Source: Thermoanaerobacterium sp. PSU-2
GTDB lineage: Bacteria; Bacillota; Thermoanaerobacteria; Thermoanaerobacterales; Thermoanaerobacteraceae
Reading direction: 5' to 3'
Assembly (NCBI RefSeq): GCF_002102475.1
Contig: NZ_MSQD01000001.1
Coordinates: forward strand, 62,001-126,000
Length of the DNA stretch: 64,000 bases
This document shows, piece by piece, positions 52,392 to 64,000 of the stretch. The position numbers were made by a program, and so were the translations under genes. The notes under the pieces were generated by a model. It did no database searches and was not told the origin of the DNA. It saw nothing but the letters and a program-made list of their open reading frames with translations. Each line of letters begins with the position of its first letter. Position 1 is the first letter of the stretch.

Positions 52392-53825
52392 TTATTTTGA
52401 GAGCTCTTCTAATAAAATTTTATTTGCCAATTGTGGATTTGCTTTCCCCTTTGTTGCTTTCATTATTTGTCCAACCAAGAAGCCTATTGCCTTGTCTTTG
52501 CCATTTTTATAGTCTTCAACAGATTTTGGATTATCCTCGATGACCTTTAATGCAATCTCTCTAAGTTCATCTTCATTGCTAAGCTGCTTTAGACCTTTCT
52601 CCTCTACGATTTCTTCGGGATTTTTACCTGTCGCAAACATTTCCTCAAAGACCGTTTTAGCGATAGAACCCGTAATAGTACCATTATCTATCAAGTTTAA
52701 AAGCGAAGCCATCTGATGTGGCTTAATCAAAACTTCTTCGACTTCTTTTCCCGTCTCCTTTAAAAGCCTCATCATTTCACCCATTATCCAATTGCTTACT
52801 GTTTTAGCTGATGAGTACTCTAAAACGCACTTCTCAAAAAAGTCTGCTAATGGTTTTGATGAAGTAATTACAGATGCATCGTATTCTGGAATGCCATATT
52901 GTGTGACAAATCTTTCCTTCTTATGCTCAGGCATTTCAGGAAGTGATTTTCTTATTTCCTCTTTCCATTCATCAGAGACTATTATTGGCACAAGGTCTGG
53001 ATCTGGAAAATACCTGTAATCGTGGGCTTCCTCTTTGGAGCGCATCGACTCTGTAATGCCTTTTTGCTCGTTCCAACGGCGAGTCTCCTGCACTATTGTC
53101 TCTCCGCCCTCTATGAGTTTTATCTGCCTTTTTATTTCGTATTCCAATGCCTTCTGAACTGCTTTAAATGAATTTAAGTTTTTAAGCTCGATCTTTGTCC
53201 CAAACTCTTTGCTGCCAACAGGTCTTACTGATACGTTTGTATCAACCCTCAAAGATCCCTCCTGCATTTTGCAGTCAGATACTTCAGAGTATTCAAGGAC
53301 GCTTTTCAGTTTTGTTAAGTACAGGTAAGCTTCCTCAGGAGTCCTCATATCTGGTTCAGATACTATCTCAATAAGCGGCACACCTGTCCTATTGTAATCT
53401 ACTAATGATCCATCTACGTTCTCATGCATTAACTTGCCAGCATCTTCTTCTATGTGTATCCTGGTAAGCCCTATTTTCTTTTTTACCCCATCAGATGTTT
53501 CAATTTCTACGTATCCATTTTTGCAAAGCGGTAGGTCGTACTGAGATATCTGGTATGCTTTGGGCAAGTCTGGGTAAAAATAATTTTTTCTATCCATTTT
53601 GCTAAATTTAGATATTTCGCAATTTAGCGCAAGTCCAGCCTTCACAGCATACTCTACGACTTTCTTGTTCAAAACAGGCAATGTTCCTGGTAATCCCAAA
53701 CACACTGGACAGACATGTGTATTTGGTTCACCGCCAAATTCAGTAGTACAATTGCAGAATATTTTCGTCCTCGTAAGAAGCTCTGCATGTACTTCAAGTC
53801 CTATGACTGCTTCGTAATTCATCAT
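52392..53825 (-). CDS. gatB: Asp/Glu-tRNA amidotransferase subunit B
   Basis: 477 residues: [66 protein letters not shown], and the C-terminal YqeY-like tail. Binds the misacylated tRNA and activates the carboxylate for amidation. The start overlaps the gatA stop. Full length. Confidence 0.96.
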   Translation of the reverse strand: MMNYEAVIGLEVHAELLTRTKIFCNCTTEFGGEPNTHVCPVCLGLPGTLPVLNKKVVEYAVKAGLALNCEISKFSKMDRKNYFYPDLPKAYQISQYDLPLCKNGYVEIETSDGVKKKIGLTRIHIEEDAGKLMHENVDGSLVDYNRTGVPLIEIVSEPDMRTPEEAYLYLTKLKSVLEYSEVSDCKMQEGSLRVDTNVSVRPVGSKEFGTKIELKNLNSFKAVQKALEYEIKRQIKLIEGGETIVQETRRWNEQKGITESMRSKEEAHDYRYFPDPDLVPIIVSDEWKEEIRKSLPEMPEHKKERFVTQYGIPEYDASVITSSKPLADFFEKCVLEYSSAKTVSNWIMGEMMRLLKETGKEVEEVLIKPHQMASLLNLIDNGTITGSIAKTVFEEMFATGKNPEEIVEEKGLKQLSNEDELREIALKVIEDNPKSVEDYKNGKDKAIGFLVGQIMKATKGKANPQLANKILLEELSK

Positions 53826-55291
53826 TTAGCACCACCTTTAAAACTTGGTTTTGCATTAAAGCTTAAAGCTTTTTCAAAAGCATATGCTGCATTTAATATC
53901 GTTCCTTCATCAAAATGCTTACCGACGATCTGAAGGCCTACAGGAAGTCCATCTGAAAGTCCACAAGGCAGCGACAATCCCGGAAGTCCCGCTATATTAA
54001 CTGGAACCGTATATACATCAGCCAAGTACATTGCCAATGGATCTTCAACTCTTTCACCGATTTTAAAAGCCGTCGTAGGCGACGTTGGGCCAACTATCAC
54101 ATCCACATCTTGAAAAGCCTTCTCATAATCCTGTTTAATAAGTGTCCTTACTTTCAGCGCTTTGTTGTAGTACGCATCATAATACCCCGAACTTAATGCG
54201 TATGTGCCTAACATTATCCTTCTCTTTACTTCTTTTCCAAAGCCTTCGCTTCTGGATACCATGTACATATCGATAAGGTCTTCGTATTTTTCTGCTGCGT
54301 GGCCATACCGTATGCCATCATATCTGGCCAAATTTGAACTTGCCTCTGCAGATGCTACTATGTAATACGCCGCCAGCGCATAATCCATGTATTTAAGGCT
54401 TATTTCCCTTATTTCGGCTCCTAACTCCTCAAATGTCTTTAACGCGTCTTCAATGGATTTCTTTACTCCTTCATCAAGCCCTTCTCTAAAGAATTCTTTT
54501 GCAAATCCTATCTTCATTCCCTTTATATCGTCTTTCAGGAATTCCTTATAATCACTTTTTCTTACGTTGTCTACAGAAGTAGAATCTTTTGGATCATGAC
54601 CCGCAATGGCATTTAGCACAATAGCACAGTCTGTCACGTCTTTTGTGATAGGGCCTATTTGATCTAAAGATGACGCAAAAGCGACAAGTCCATATCTGGA
54701 AACAAGGCCATATGTAGGTTTCATGCCAACGACACCGCATAATGACGCAGGCTGCCTTATAGAACCACCTGTATCAGATCCAAGTGAAAATGCACACTCA
54801 TCAGCAGCAACTGATGCAGCAGAACCTCCAGATGAACCTCCAGGCACTCTTTCCAAGTCCCATGGGTTTTTAGTCGTCTTGAAAGCTGAATTTTCGGTAG
54901 ATGAGCCCATCGCAAATTCATCCAAATTTGCCTTTCCCACCATTACAGCACCAAGACTGTTAAGGTTCTCCACCACTGTTGCATTATAAGGAGGAATGAA
55001 ATCTTCAAGCATTTTCGATGCACACGTAGTTTTTATGTTCTCTGTGCACATATTGTCCTTTATGACAACAGGTATACCTGTCAAGTCATTTATGTTTCCA
55101 TCTTTAATCATTTTGTCAGCTTCTTCGGCTTTTTTAAGCGCAAAATCATCTGTTTCGCATATCAACGCGTCTACTTTTGGTTCAACTTCATTTATTCTTT
55201 TTAAATACGCCTTAGTCACATCTACAGCGCTTACTTCTTTTTTCCTTAAAAGTTCATTAAGCTCATGTATTGTTAATTCATGCAATTCCAT
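53822..55291 (-). CDS. gatA: Asp/Glu-tRNA amidotransferase subunit A
   Basis: 489 residues. Amidase signature with [20 protein letters not shown], catalytic Lys in VVIKDNMCT and Ser pair in [16 protein letters not shown]. Releases ammonia from glutamine for transfer to Glu-tRNA(Gln) or Asp-tRNA(Asn). ATG 55291 follows GAGGTGG. Confidence 0.96.
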   Translation of the reverse strand: MELHELTIHELNELLRKKEVSAVDVTKAYLKRINEVEPKVDALICETDDFALKKAEEADKMIKDGNINDLTGIPVVIKDNMCTENIKTTCASKMLEDFIPPYNATVVENLNSLGAVMVGKANLDEFAMGSSTENSAFKTTKNPWDLERVPGGSSGGSAASVAADECAFSLGSDTGGSIRQPASLCGVVGMKPTYGLVSRYGLVAFASSLDQIGPITKDVTDCAIVLNAIAGHDPKDSTSVDNVRKSDYKEFLKDDIKGMKIGFAKEFFREGLDEGVKKSIEDALKTFEELGAEIREISLKYMDYALAAYYIVASAEASSNLARYDGIRYGHAAEKYEDLIDMYMVSRSEGFGKEVKRRIMLGTYALSSGYYDAYYNKALKVRTLIKQDYEKAFQDVDVIVGPTSPTTAFKIGERVEDPLAMYLADVYTVPVNIAGLPGLSLPCGLSDGLPVGLQIVGKHFDEGTILNAAYAFEKALSFNAKPSFKGGAK

Positions 55292-55301
55292 CAATACCAC
55301 C

Positions 55302-55589
55302 TCACTCGATTATCTTTGGTACTTTAAAGCATCCATCTTCTTTTTCTTTAGCATTCATAAGGATTTTTTCTCTGTCCATTGATGGCACAACTTCATCTTC
55401 GCGGAAAACATTGCTTATTGGGACAATATGCGCTGTAGGCTCTACGCCATCTGTATTTAGCTCATTTAACTTGTCCACATATTTTATAATGCTATCAAGC
55501 TGATGAGAAAATTTCTCTAACTCGTCATCAGAAAATTTAAGCCTTGCTAATTTTGATACGTGGATAACTTGGTCTTTTGTAATTGACAT
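55302..55589 (-). CDS. gatC: Asp/Glu-tRNA amidotransferase subunit C
   Basis: 95 residues: [58 protein letters not shown]. Small belt subunit linking GatA and GatB. ATG 55589 follows AAAGGGTG. First gene of gatCAB. Confidence 0.95.
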   Translation of the reverse strand: MSITKDQVIHVSKLARLKFSDDELEKFSHQLDSIIKYVDKLNELNTDGVEPTAHIVPISNVFREDEVVPSMDREKILMNAKEKEDGCFKVPKIIE

Positions 55590-55647
55590 GCATACACACC
55601 CTTTCAACTCTTAAATACTAATAAAAAGCATCATTTAGTTAATTTTA

Positions 55648-57639
<1,992 letters not shown>

Positions 57640-59790
57640 TTACGATATAGCCCTGATTGGAGCGTACTTCAAAGACAACCTCTTTATGCCAACATTAGGA
57701 AATGCAACAGTCAATTCCTTGTCATCGCCGCTTCCATCCACGCTCACTACAGTTCCAATGCCCCATAATTTGTGCTCAACCTTATCTCCTGGGTTGTAGT
57801 TTTCTTTATTATTCGCCTTCCTGGCAAAAGTATTTATATACGATGAAACTGAAACATAATCATTTCTTTTAACAGTGCCTTTGTCGTATTCAATGACCAA
57901 ATCTCGAGGAATTTCATTGATAAACCTTGAAGCCGTATTGTACTGTGGCTTGCCGTACAGATTTCTATTTCTCGCATAAGTCATAAAAAGCCTTTCTTTT
58001 GCCCGAGTTATGCCTACATAACACAGCCTTCTTTCTTCCTCCAGTTCATGCTCGTCCACAAATGACATAGAATTAGGAAATATCCCTTCTTCCATACCTG
58101 CTATAAATACGACGGGAAATTCAAGCCCTTTAGCTGAGTGTAGCGTCATTAAAACTAAGCTTTCTCCTATTTCACCTGCCGTATCAATATCAGATACCAA
58201 TGTTATGCTTGACAAAAAAGCTTCTAAAGACTTGTCCTGGGAGCTTTCCATGAATTCACGTGCTGCACCGATAAACTCATTTATATTTTCTATTCTTCCT
58301 TCAGATTCTTCAGTGCCGTCGGCCTTAAGCTCCTCTATATATCCAGTTTTATCCAGTACATAATCGATAACTTCAGTGACAGTCATAAAGTCAAGCTGGC
58401 TTATCAGATCGTCAATAAACTCTTTAAAGCTATCAAGTGCCTTTCTCGTTCTTCCGCTGACTTCAACATTAGGAATTGCAAAGTACATGCTTGTGTCATG
58501 TTCTACAGCGTATTTTTCTAAAGAAGCTACAGTTGACTCACCAATGCCTCTTTTAGGCACATTTATTATCCTTTTTAATGATACATCATCGTATGGATTT
58601 ATAAGAATCCTTAAATACGCAATAATGTCTTTTATCTCTTTTCGATCGTAAAACCTCAATGCTCCAACTAATTTATACGGTACGTCATTCGCCATACAAG
58701 CTTCTTCAAATATACGGGACTGGGCATTTGTCCTGTATAAGACAGCAAAATCCGAATATTTTCTCCCCTCAGAAACCAAGTTTTTTATCGTCTCTATGAT
58801 GAAATTAGCCTCATCCCTCTCATTTTGTGCTTCCCATACGACAATCTTTTCACCGTTTTTATTATCTGTCCACAGTCTTTTTCTTTTTCTTTTAACATTA
58901 TTGTCAATGACGCTGTTGGCCGCATCAAGTATAACCTGCGTTGAGCGGTAATTTTGTTCAAGCTTTATAACCTTAGCCTCTGGATAATCTTTCTCAAAGT
59001 CTAAAATATTCTTTATGTCGGCCCCTCTCCATCCATATATGCTTTGATCATCATCACCTACGACACAAAGGTTTCTGTACTTTTGGGCCAATAAATTTAC
59101 AAATTCATACTGTGGCCTATTTGTATCTTGATACTCATCTATCATTATATACCTGAATTTGTTTTGATAATACCTCAATATGTCCTCGTTTTTTTGAAAA
59201 AGTTCTATGGTCTTTATTATTATATCATCGAAATCCAGTGCATTGTCCTTCTTAAGCTTCTTTTGGTACAGCTTATAAACATCAGCAATTTTTTTATTTC
59301 TGTAGTCATTGCCAAATTCCAGCAAATAGTCGTCTGGCGATATCATCTTGTCTTTTGCCTTTGATATGGCAGCTAACATTCCTTTTATTGTGTACTGCTT
59401 GTCATTTAAATTCAACTCTTTTATACAGTCAGAAATCAGCGTTTTTTGATCTTGCGTATCGTATATTACAAAATTTCTATCGTACCCTATCTTTTCAATA
59501 TCCCTTCTCAATATGCGGACACATGCTGAATGGAATGTAGAAACCCATATATCTCCTACATATCCTAAAAGCGACTCAACTCTGTCCTTCATTTCTTCTG
59601 CTGCTTTGTTTGTAAATGTAATGGCGATGATGTTAGCTGGTGACACATTTTTCTCCCTTACAAGGTATGCAATTCTATGTGTCAAAACTCTCGTCTTGCC
59701 GCTGCCTGCACCAGCCAAAATCAAAACAGGTCCTTCTGTAGTGACAACTGCCTCCTTCTGTCTGTCATTTAATCCTTCAAGAATATTCAT
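57640..59790 (-). CDS. pcrA: UvrD/PcrA-type DNA helicase
   Basis: 716 residues: LNDRQKEAVVTTEGPVLILA, Walker A AGSGKTRVLT, Walker B MIDEYQDTNRPQ, GDDDQSIYGWRGADI, LEQNYRST, VLMTLHSAKGLEFPVVFIAG and the C-terminal Tudor-like domain that binds RNA polymerase (PGDKVEHKLWGIGTVVSVDG). 3'-5' helicase for repair and rolling-circle replication. Full length. Confidence 0.96.
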   Translation of the reverse strand: MNILEGLNDRQKEAVVTTEGPVLILAGAGSGKTRVLTHRIAYLVREKNVSPANIIAITFTNKAAEEMKDRVESLLGYVGDIWVSTFHSACVRILRRDIEKIGYDRNFVIYDTQDQKTLISDCIKELNLNDKQYTIKGMLAAISKAKDKMISPDDYLLEFGNDYRNKKIADVYKLYQKKLKKDNALDFDDIIIKTIELFQKNEDILRYYQNKFRYIMIDEYQDTNRPQYEFVNLLAQKYRNLCVVGDDDQSIYGWRGADIKNILDFEKDYPEAKVIKLEQNYRSTQVILDAANSVIDNNVKRKRKRLWTDNKNGEKIVVWEAQNERDEANFIIETIKNLVSEGRKYSDFAVLYRTNAQSRIFEEACMANDVPYKLVGALRFYDRKEIKDIIAYLRILINPYDDVSLKRIINVPKRGIGESTVASLEKYAVEHDTSMYFAIPNVEVSGRTRKALDSFKEFIDDLISQLDFMTVTEVIDYVLDKTGYIEELKADGTEESEGRIENINEFIGAAREFMESSQDKSLEAFLSSITLVSDIDTAGEIGESLVLMTLHSAKGLEFPVVFIAGMEEGIFPNSMSFVDEHELEEERRLCYVGITRAKERLFMTYARNRNLYGKPQYNTASRFINEIPRDLVIEYDKGTVKRNDYVSVSSYINTFARKANNKENYNPGDKVEHKLWGIGTVVSVDGSGDDKELTVAFPNVGIKRLSLKYAPIRAIS

Positions 59791-59893
59791 CTAATTCACT
59801 CCAAATAAAATATTTGCACCTAAACTTACGATTATATTGTATATGTAACTTTTCAATTAATCAACCATTTTATCGTCACGCCTATAATCAAAT

Positions 59894-59918
59894 AAAATCT
59901 CGGGTCTACCGAGATTTT
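59894..59918 (-). terminator. Terminator of the YerC-like gene
   Basis: AAATCTCGG pairs with CCGAGATTT; on the minus strand the stem starts within the last codons and ends in TTTTATTT. Confidence 0.8.
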
Positions 59919-60205
59919 TCCTTTAATCTATCTAAAATCAAATTGTATCCATTTGCTCCATAATTAAGCGCCCTGTTGACTCTGCTTATTGTAGCGGTGC
60001 TGGCTCCTGTCTTTTCGGCTATTTCAATATACGTCTTCCTATCTCTTAACATTTTAGCCACTTGAAGTCTTTGAGCCAGCGATTTAACCTCGTTTATGGT
60101 AGCTATATCTTCAAAAAAACGATAACATTCTTCCATGTCTTTAAGCATTAAAATCGCTTCAAAAAGCTTGTCCACGTTCTCGTCCTTTATTTTAGAATCG
60201 TACAT
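59906..60205 (-). CDS. YerC/YecD-family TrpR-like regulator
   Basis: 99 residues with a TrpR-type HTH (INEVKSLAQRLQVAKMLRDR, YIEIAEKTGASTATISRVNR). Known in Firmicutes as YerC next to pcrA-ligA; target genes unclear. ATG 60205 follows AGAGGGATTG, so the 21 codons ahead are untranslated. Monocistronic with its own terminator. Confidence 0.9.
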   Translation of the reverse strand: MYDSKIKDENVDKLFEAILMLKDMEECYRFFEDIATINEVKSLAQRLQVAKMLRDRKTYIEIAEKTGASTATISRVNRALNYGANGYNLILDRLKEKSR

Positions 60206-60325
60206 CGACAATCCCTCTCTCTTAAAATTTTTTATAAAATGTCCATCTCCATTGTACAAAATTTGCACAAATTATTCAATACTTTAAAGCAAAAAAGATA
60301 AAAAGCAATCTAAAAAGACAAAATT

Positions 60326-60351
60326 AAAAGGTGAGGATTGACTCACCTTTT
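60326..60351 (-). terminator. Terminator of the cellobiose PTS operon
   Basis: AAAAGGTGAG pairs perfectly with CTCACCTTTT around six bases; TTTTAATTTT follows on the minus strand. Confidence 0.88.
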
Positions 60352-60361
60352 AATTCAATAT

Positions 60362-60679
60362 TTATTTTACCTTCTTTTCAAGGGCATCTAACCTCTTGTA
60401 AAGATCCACAAGTCTTCTTATGAGGTTCTTTTCTGCAAGAGCCGTCATAAGCTGGTCTTGAGCGTGTATAACAAGGAAATTAGGTGTTTCGCTTTGTTCA
60501 CCTTGCACCAATGCGTTTTGATAATCATGGCCTGCGTAAAATTCCTCATCAGCCTTTTCTAGATGCTTCTCGGCAGATTCAAAATCCCCTTTTTCTGCTG
60601 CATCTAATGCTTCATAAGCCTCGCCTCTGGCGTTCCCACCGTGCAAGACTAAATTGTATATAATTTGCTCTAATTCCAT
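60362..60679 (-). CDS. celC: PTS lactose/cellobiose IIA component
   Basis: 105 residues, all helical; the phosphorylated histidine is in NFLVIHAQDQLMTALAEKNL. Takes phosphate from HPr and hands it to IIB. ATG 60679 is preferred to TTG 60682; GGAGG lies 9 bases before. Last gene of the operon IIB-IIC-IIA. Confidence 0.93.
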   Translation of the reverse strand: MELEQIIYNLVLHGGNARGEAYEALDAAEKGDFESAEKHLEKADEEFYAGHDYQNALVQGEQSETPNFLVIHAQDQLMTALAEKNLIRRLVDLYKRLDALEKKVK

Positions 60680-60707
60680 CAAAGGGTTCCTCCTTAATAT
60701 ATTTTAA

Positions 60708-62027
60708 TTATTTTTCCTCAAGCTCTCTTTCATTCTTCAAAAGCTGTGCTTCATACATTTTGAAGAATGGATAGTATATGATACCTGCTACAATCAGGTT
60801 TACAAGCTGTAGAATCGGTCCTCTCCAGTCAAGACCACTTGATATGAAACCACCTATAAATACAGGAACTGTAAATGGAAGCTGGTACAATGGTCCTGTT
60901 ACTAAGTGGAAATGGAATGCGATGTAGTTTATCGTAACAACCGCTGCAGGTGCAATTATAAATGGTATCATCAATATAGGATTTAAAACTATTGGAGCAC
61001 CGAAAATAAGCGGTTCATTTATATTGAATATAGCAGGGATAAGCTCTGCTGTACCTATCGTCTTAAGCTGTTTTGATGCTGAAAACAAGAACATTATGAC
61101 AAGAGGCCATGTTGTACCTGAACCACCAAGGTGTGTGAACATATGGAAGAATGGTTCTGTGACGATACCTGTCATAGGTTGATGTGCATTTAATGCTTTT
61201 ACATTTGCAGCAAGCTGACTCATCCAGAAAGGATATGCTATAGATGATACGACATTCATGCCGTGGATTCCAAGTGACCACAAAAGCATCATAAGGATTA
61301 TCTCAGCTAAAGCTGCCCAATAGCTATTTGATGCTGCAACAAGCGGCTTAAATAGCTCTATTACTAACTGTGGCAATGTGACTTTGAAGTTAGCCCATAC
61401 GATCCACTCTACTATCCAAGCCGATACTACCATGACAAACATCGGTACAAGTGCCATAAAGCTTCTTACAACATAAGGTGGCACGGCTTCAGGCATCCTT
61501 ATTACAAGGCCTTGCTTATTGAAGAATCTAACCACAACTGCTGTCAACACGCCTATTATTATAGCTACAAACAAACCTTGTCCACCAAGGTAATTTAAAA
61601 CATCACCGAAACTTACTTTTGTAACGTCTGATGCTGGGAATGTTGTTACTAAAAATGCTAACATGGAAATAATACCTGTCATTGCTTCATCAAGATCCCA
61701 GCGAGTAGCCAAACTATATGCTGTACCAAATGCAACCATCAAAGCCATAATGCCAAACGATAAGTTAAAAGGAATCATCAACTGGCCAGCAATAGGCTTA
61801 ATAGCATTTGCCCACGCCACAATAGGACCCCAATTTGCGCCTTCTGCAAGTGGTGGATTGGCTATTATCAAAAACAATGAACCTGTCAATATAACTGGCA
61901 ATGCGAAACTTGAAAAAGCATCTCTTATAGATTGAAGTATGACATTTTGAGCAATCCTTGCCAGTACAGGCATCAAAGATGACTCCATCCATTTCATAAA
62001 CCAATTGTTAGTAAGTCTTTCGTTCAT
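60708..62027 (-). CDS. celB: PTS cellobiose IIC component
   Basis: 439 residues, about ten membrane helices, with the family motifs NINEPLIFGAPIVLNPILMI and TWPLVIMFLFSASKQLKTIG. Channel for beta-glucosides such as cellobiose; the exact sugar cannot be told, but a GG-rich lactose-type site is absent. Together with the IIA and IIB genes it forms a complete three-protein enzyme II; no phospho-beta-glucosidase is in the window. Confidence 0.93.
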   Translation of the reverse strand: MNERLTNNWFMKWMESSLMPVLARIAQNVILQSIRDAFSSFALPVILTGSLFLIIANPPLAEGANWGPIVAWANAIKPIAGQLMIPFNLSFGIMALMVAFGTAYSLATRWDLDEAMTGIISMLAFLVTTFPASDVTKVSFGDVLNYLGGQGLFVAIIIGVLTAVVVRFFNKQGLVIRMPEAVPPYVVRSFMALVPMFVMVVSAWIVEWIVWANFKVTLPQLVIELFKPLVAASNSYWAALAEIILMMLLWSLGIHGMNVVSSIAYPFWMSQLAANVKALNAHQPMTGIVTEPFFHMFTHLGGSGTTWPLVIMFLFSASKQLKTIGTAELIPAIFNINEPLIFGAPIVLNPILMIPFIIAPAAVVTINYIAFHFHLVTGPLYQLPFTVPVFIGGFISSGLDWRGPILQLVNLIVAGIIYYPFFKMYEAQLLKNERELEEK

Positions 62028-62038
62028 CTTATTACCTC

Positions 62039-62365
62039 CTATGCATCTTTTCCATTTTTCTTAGCAAGCTCGATGATCTGATTCAATATCTTTTTTGCAT
62101 CCATAAGTGCAAAAGCCTGCATATCAACGATGTCAACAGGAATGCCAAACTTTTCAGCTATCGTCTCAACTTCCTTCTTTAAATGCCTTACCTGCGGCTC
62201 CAAAAGAGCAACATCGTATTCTTCAGCTTTTTTCTTGAATTCACCTGTGCCTCCCGCATCTACTGTCACATCTAAACCTTGCTTTTTTGCTTCATCAGTC
62301 ACTTTTTTTGCTAATGCACTTGATGTAGCACCCCAACTGCACAATATAACACCATGTATAGCCAT
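62039..62365 (-). CDS. celA: PTS cellobiose IIB component
   Basis: 108 residues with the active cysteine in VILCSWGATSSALAKKVTDE, then a Rossmann-like fold (VALLEPQVRHLKKEVETIAE). ATG 62365 after GGAGGTAA. The small membrane-protein gene ends 6 bases before its start codon. Confidence 0.93.
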   Translation of the reverse strand: MAIHGVILCSWGATSSALAKKVTDEAKKQGLDVTVDAGGTGEFKKKAEEYDVALLEPQVRHLKKEVETIAEKFGIPVDIVDMQAFALMDAKKILNQIIELAKKNGKDA

Positions 62366-62371
62366 AGTAAA

Positions 62372-62614
62372 TTACCTCCTTTTTTTGTTTTTCTTTTTTA
62401 TTTCATTTTTTAAATTTTTGTCATACAATTTAAGCATCCTTATCATGTACGCTTGTATAAGGGCAATTCCCGCAATGAAAAATGCACCAAACAAAAGAAT
62501 CTCTAAGCCATGTGCAAATGTATCATTTATCATAGAATACACAGCAGTTGCAATCCACACCAAGGACAGCATCGTATAGAAAATTTTTCGTTGCTTTACC
62601 GAAATACTAAACAT
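62372..62614 (-). CDS. Small two-helix membrane protein in the PTS operon
   Basis: 80 residues with two membrane helices (about 12-30 and 38-56) and a very basic tail (KNEIKKKNKKRR). ATG 62614 or GTG 62623; both come after TAGGTGA at the end of the regulator gene. Placed between the PRD regulator and IIB, which suggests a role linked to the PTS or its activator, but I recognise no family. Confidence 0.6.
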   Translation of the reverse strand: MFSISVKQRKIFYTMLSLVWIATAVYSMINDTFAHGLEILLFGAFFIAGIALIQAYMIRMLKLYDKNLKNEIKKKNKKRR

Positions 62615-62615
62615 T

Positions 62616-64000
62616 TTAATCACCTACAAGATTTCTCTTTATTTCATCGTAATACTTATCCATCAAGGCCTTCTTCACAAATTCCTTCGCCTCATCAATT
62701 TTGTTAATCTCATTGAGATTTTTTACCAAGTCTTTGCTTTCAATAAATGAAACACTTAAATCGCCAAGTATCTCTATCCACATCTTGTCGTCATCCGGTG
62801 CAACCATTAGAAAAGCTGTCTTTATGATTTCATACTCGTTAATCAAATTTTTCATCTTGACATGGCTTTTCACTTTTCCAAAGACGAGGATTGGCTCCAC
62901 CAAATCAGATGCTGTACAGTGGTAGATTACAAACCCTTTCCCTGGAAGTATTATCTTCCCAAGGCTTTCTCTTCCCAAAAGCTTATCCTCTATCTGCTTT
63001 ATCTTCTCATTATTGATTCCATCATTACCAGCAAAATCTTCTAAGAGAAAATCTATGATGTCTTTTGAGTTTTTGCCATAGACATCTTTAAGCTTAAGGA
63101 AATCGCATAGCTCAATTATCCTTTTGCCATACCACGCAATGTGTTCCAATTCTTTGTACCTGTCGCCTATGACTTTTTTCTCCGAGAAGTCCATTATAAA
63201 ATCTGTGTTTAAAGCGTCTTTCAGTTTTTTTACGTCTTCATCTAAAAGCAGCGGATTGACTATTATTGTCTCTTTGTCCTTTATGTCCAGCGGAATTGTA
63301 GACACTATCAAGTCAATATCATCTCTATCTTTAAAGTCTTTAACTCTCAAGCTGGAAACTGTATCTACAATATTCAATTGTGGAAACATCTGAAGCTTAG
63401 ATAGAAGCATCCTCGATGTCCCTATGCCGCTGGCACACACGACTAAAATATTGTGCCTTTTCATCATATCGCTTTTTCTTGCTATAGATGCGCCAAAATG
63501 CATCGCAATATAGCCAATTTCATCATCAGGCACATCAACATTAAGCTTGTCTTTAATCACATTTGCAATAGATATACATTTTTCAAATAAGCCGCTGTAC
63601 CGTTCTTTTATGTCATTTATAAGCGGATTTCTAATCGCAAGACCCATGCGAAGTCTAAAGATAGTAGGCCTTAAGTGCGTCTTTAAACCGCTTAAAAGCA
63701 TCGTATCGCCTTTAAGATCAGTGCCAAATTCATCTTCTGCAACGCTGACCATCTCATGCAGTATTTCATTTAACAACTCGTCATTTACGTCTTCGGTATT
63801 TGCCCTATACCTTGCTCCTTGTAGATGAATCGTTATATATCCGATTTCATCTTCTGGAATAGAAATATCGAATTCTTCCTCCAGAAACCTGGCAAGCATT
63901 TCTGCAAACTTATACTCATCTGACTTCCTAAGCTCATAGAGGCTTTCATTACCTATTTTTATCTTTTCGCCTTCTTTTATTCTTTTTAGCGCCAATGCCA
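62616..64000 (-). CDS. PRD-containing transcriptional activator of the PTS operon (partial)
   Basis: 461 codons are visible, cut by the right edge; the N-terminal HTH domains lie outside. Order seen: end of PRD1 (IGYITIHLQGARYR), PRD2 (IGYIAMHFGASIARK, both with regulatory histidines), an EIIB-like domain with cysteine in ILVVCASGIGTSRMLLSKL, and a C-terminal EIIA-like domain with a histidine in GFVIYHCTAS. This is the LicR/CelR/ManR architecture: activity depends on phosphorylation by HPr and by the PTS. It would switch on the cellobiose genes that follow. Confidence 0.9.
   Translation of the reverse strand, partial: ALALKRIKEGEKIKIGNESLYELRKSDEYKFAEMLARFLEEEFDISIPEDEIGYITIHLQGARYRANTEDVNDELLNEILHEMVSVAEDEFGTDLKGDTMLLSGLKTHLRPTIFRLRMGLAIRNPLINDIKERYSGLFEKCISIANVIKDKLNVDVPDDEIGYIAMHFGASIARKSDMMKRHNILVVCASGIGTSRMLLSKLQMFPQLNIVDTVSSLRVKDFKDRDDIDLIVSTIPLDIKDKETIIVNPLLLDEDVKKLKDALNTDFIMDFSEKKVIGDRYKELEHIAWYGKRIIELCDFLKLKDVYGKNSKDIIDFLLEDFAGNDGINNEKIKQIEDKLLGRESLGKIILPGKGFVIYHCTASDLVEPILVFGKVKSHVKMKNLINEYEIIKTAFLMVAPDDDKMWIEILGDLSVSFIESKDLVKNLNEINKIDEAKEFVKKALMDKYYDEIKRNLVGD

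Overview
The window looks like chromosomal DNA of a low-GC, thermophilic, anaerobic, spore-forming Firmicute, most like Thermoanaerobacterium or a close relative. This is an inference from the strong AT bias, the consensus SigA promoters and AGGAGG ribosome sites, a cellobiose PTS, citramalate synthase, FMN and flavin enzymes, a preQ1 riboswitch and the gatCAB-ligA-pcrA block. I recognised no organism-specific marker and ran no search.

Layout. (1) 1-6.6 kb is an accessory region. It holds a three-gene operon (holin-like protein, a 67-aa sigma region-2-like subunit, a 118-aa sigma region-4 subunit). Two plus-strand targets follow, a DUF1906 glycoside-hydrolase-like protein and a peptidoglycan-binding protein, interleaved with minus-strand lipoprotein genes and an ECF sigma/anti-sigma pair. 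The operon and both targets share one non-SigA promoter type (GGTTGT, 15-16 bp, YACTCTTT). I read this as a self-regulated, split-sigma, holin-linked module that resembles both Bacillus SigO/RsoA and the clostridial UviA/UviB or TcdR/TcdE systems. It is the most interesting thing in the window. (2) 6.7-25.5 kb is housekeeping and metabolism: a PflA-like radical SAM protein, an RluA pseudouridine synthase, an M29 aminopeptidase, divergent addB-addA, cimA, a YtrA-type GntR/ABC operon with a 20-bp operator, a YdeI-like protein, an FMN alpha-hydroxy-acid dehydrogenase, a nitroreductase, a phosphoesterase, and queT-queF behind a preQ1-I riboswitch. (3) 25.5-33.2 kb: a galU remnant, a YhgE/Pip protein with its TetR regulator, and a DUF6385 / TPR-glycosyltransferase / DNRLRE cluster that looks like a glycosylated surface structure, then a tRNA-Leu. 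(4) 33.4-35.3 kb: an ABC exporter. (5) 35.4-41.1 kb: a decayed integrated island bounded by 47-bp copies of the tRNA-Lys 3' end. It carries an IS110 remnant, two MFS pumps and an XRE-TPR regulator between them. (6) 41.1-41.8 kb: eight tRNA genes under one consensus promoter. (7) 41.9-64 kb: rph-rdgB-phosphoesterase, a cell-wall amidase, an oligopeptide ABC operon (dppA, then dppBCDF), gatCBA, ligA, pcrA, a YerC-like regulator, and a cellobiose PTS operon whose PRD activator runs off the right edge.

Most genes after 7.6 kb lie on the minus strand and form short operons ending in clear stem-loops. Starts given here were chosen by ribosome-site spacing and often differ from the longest possible reading frame.
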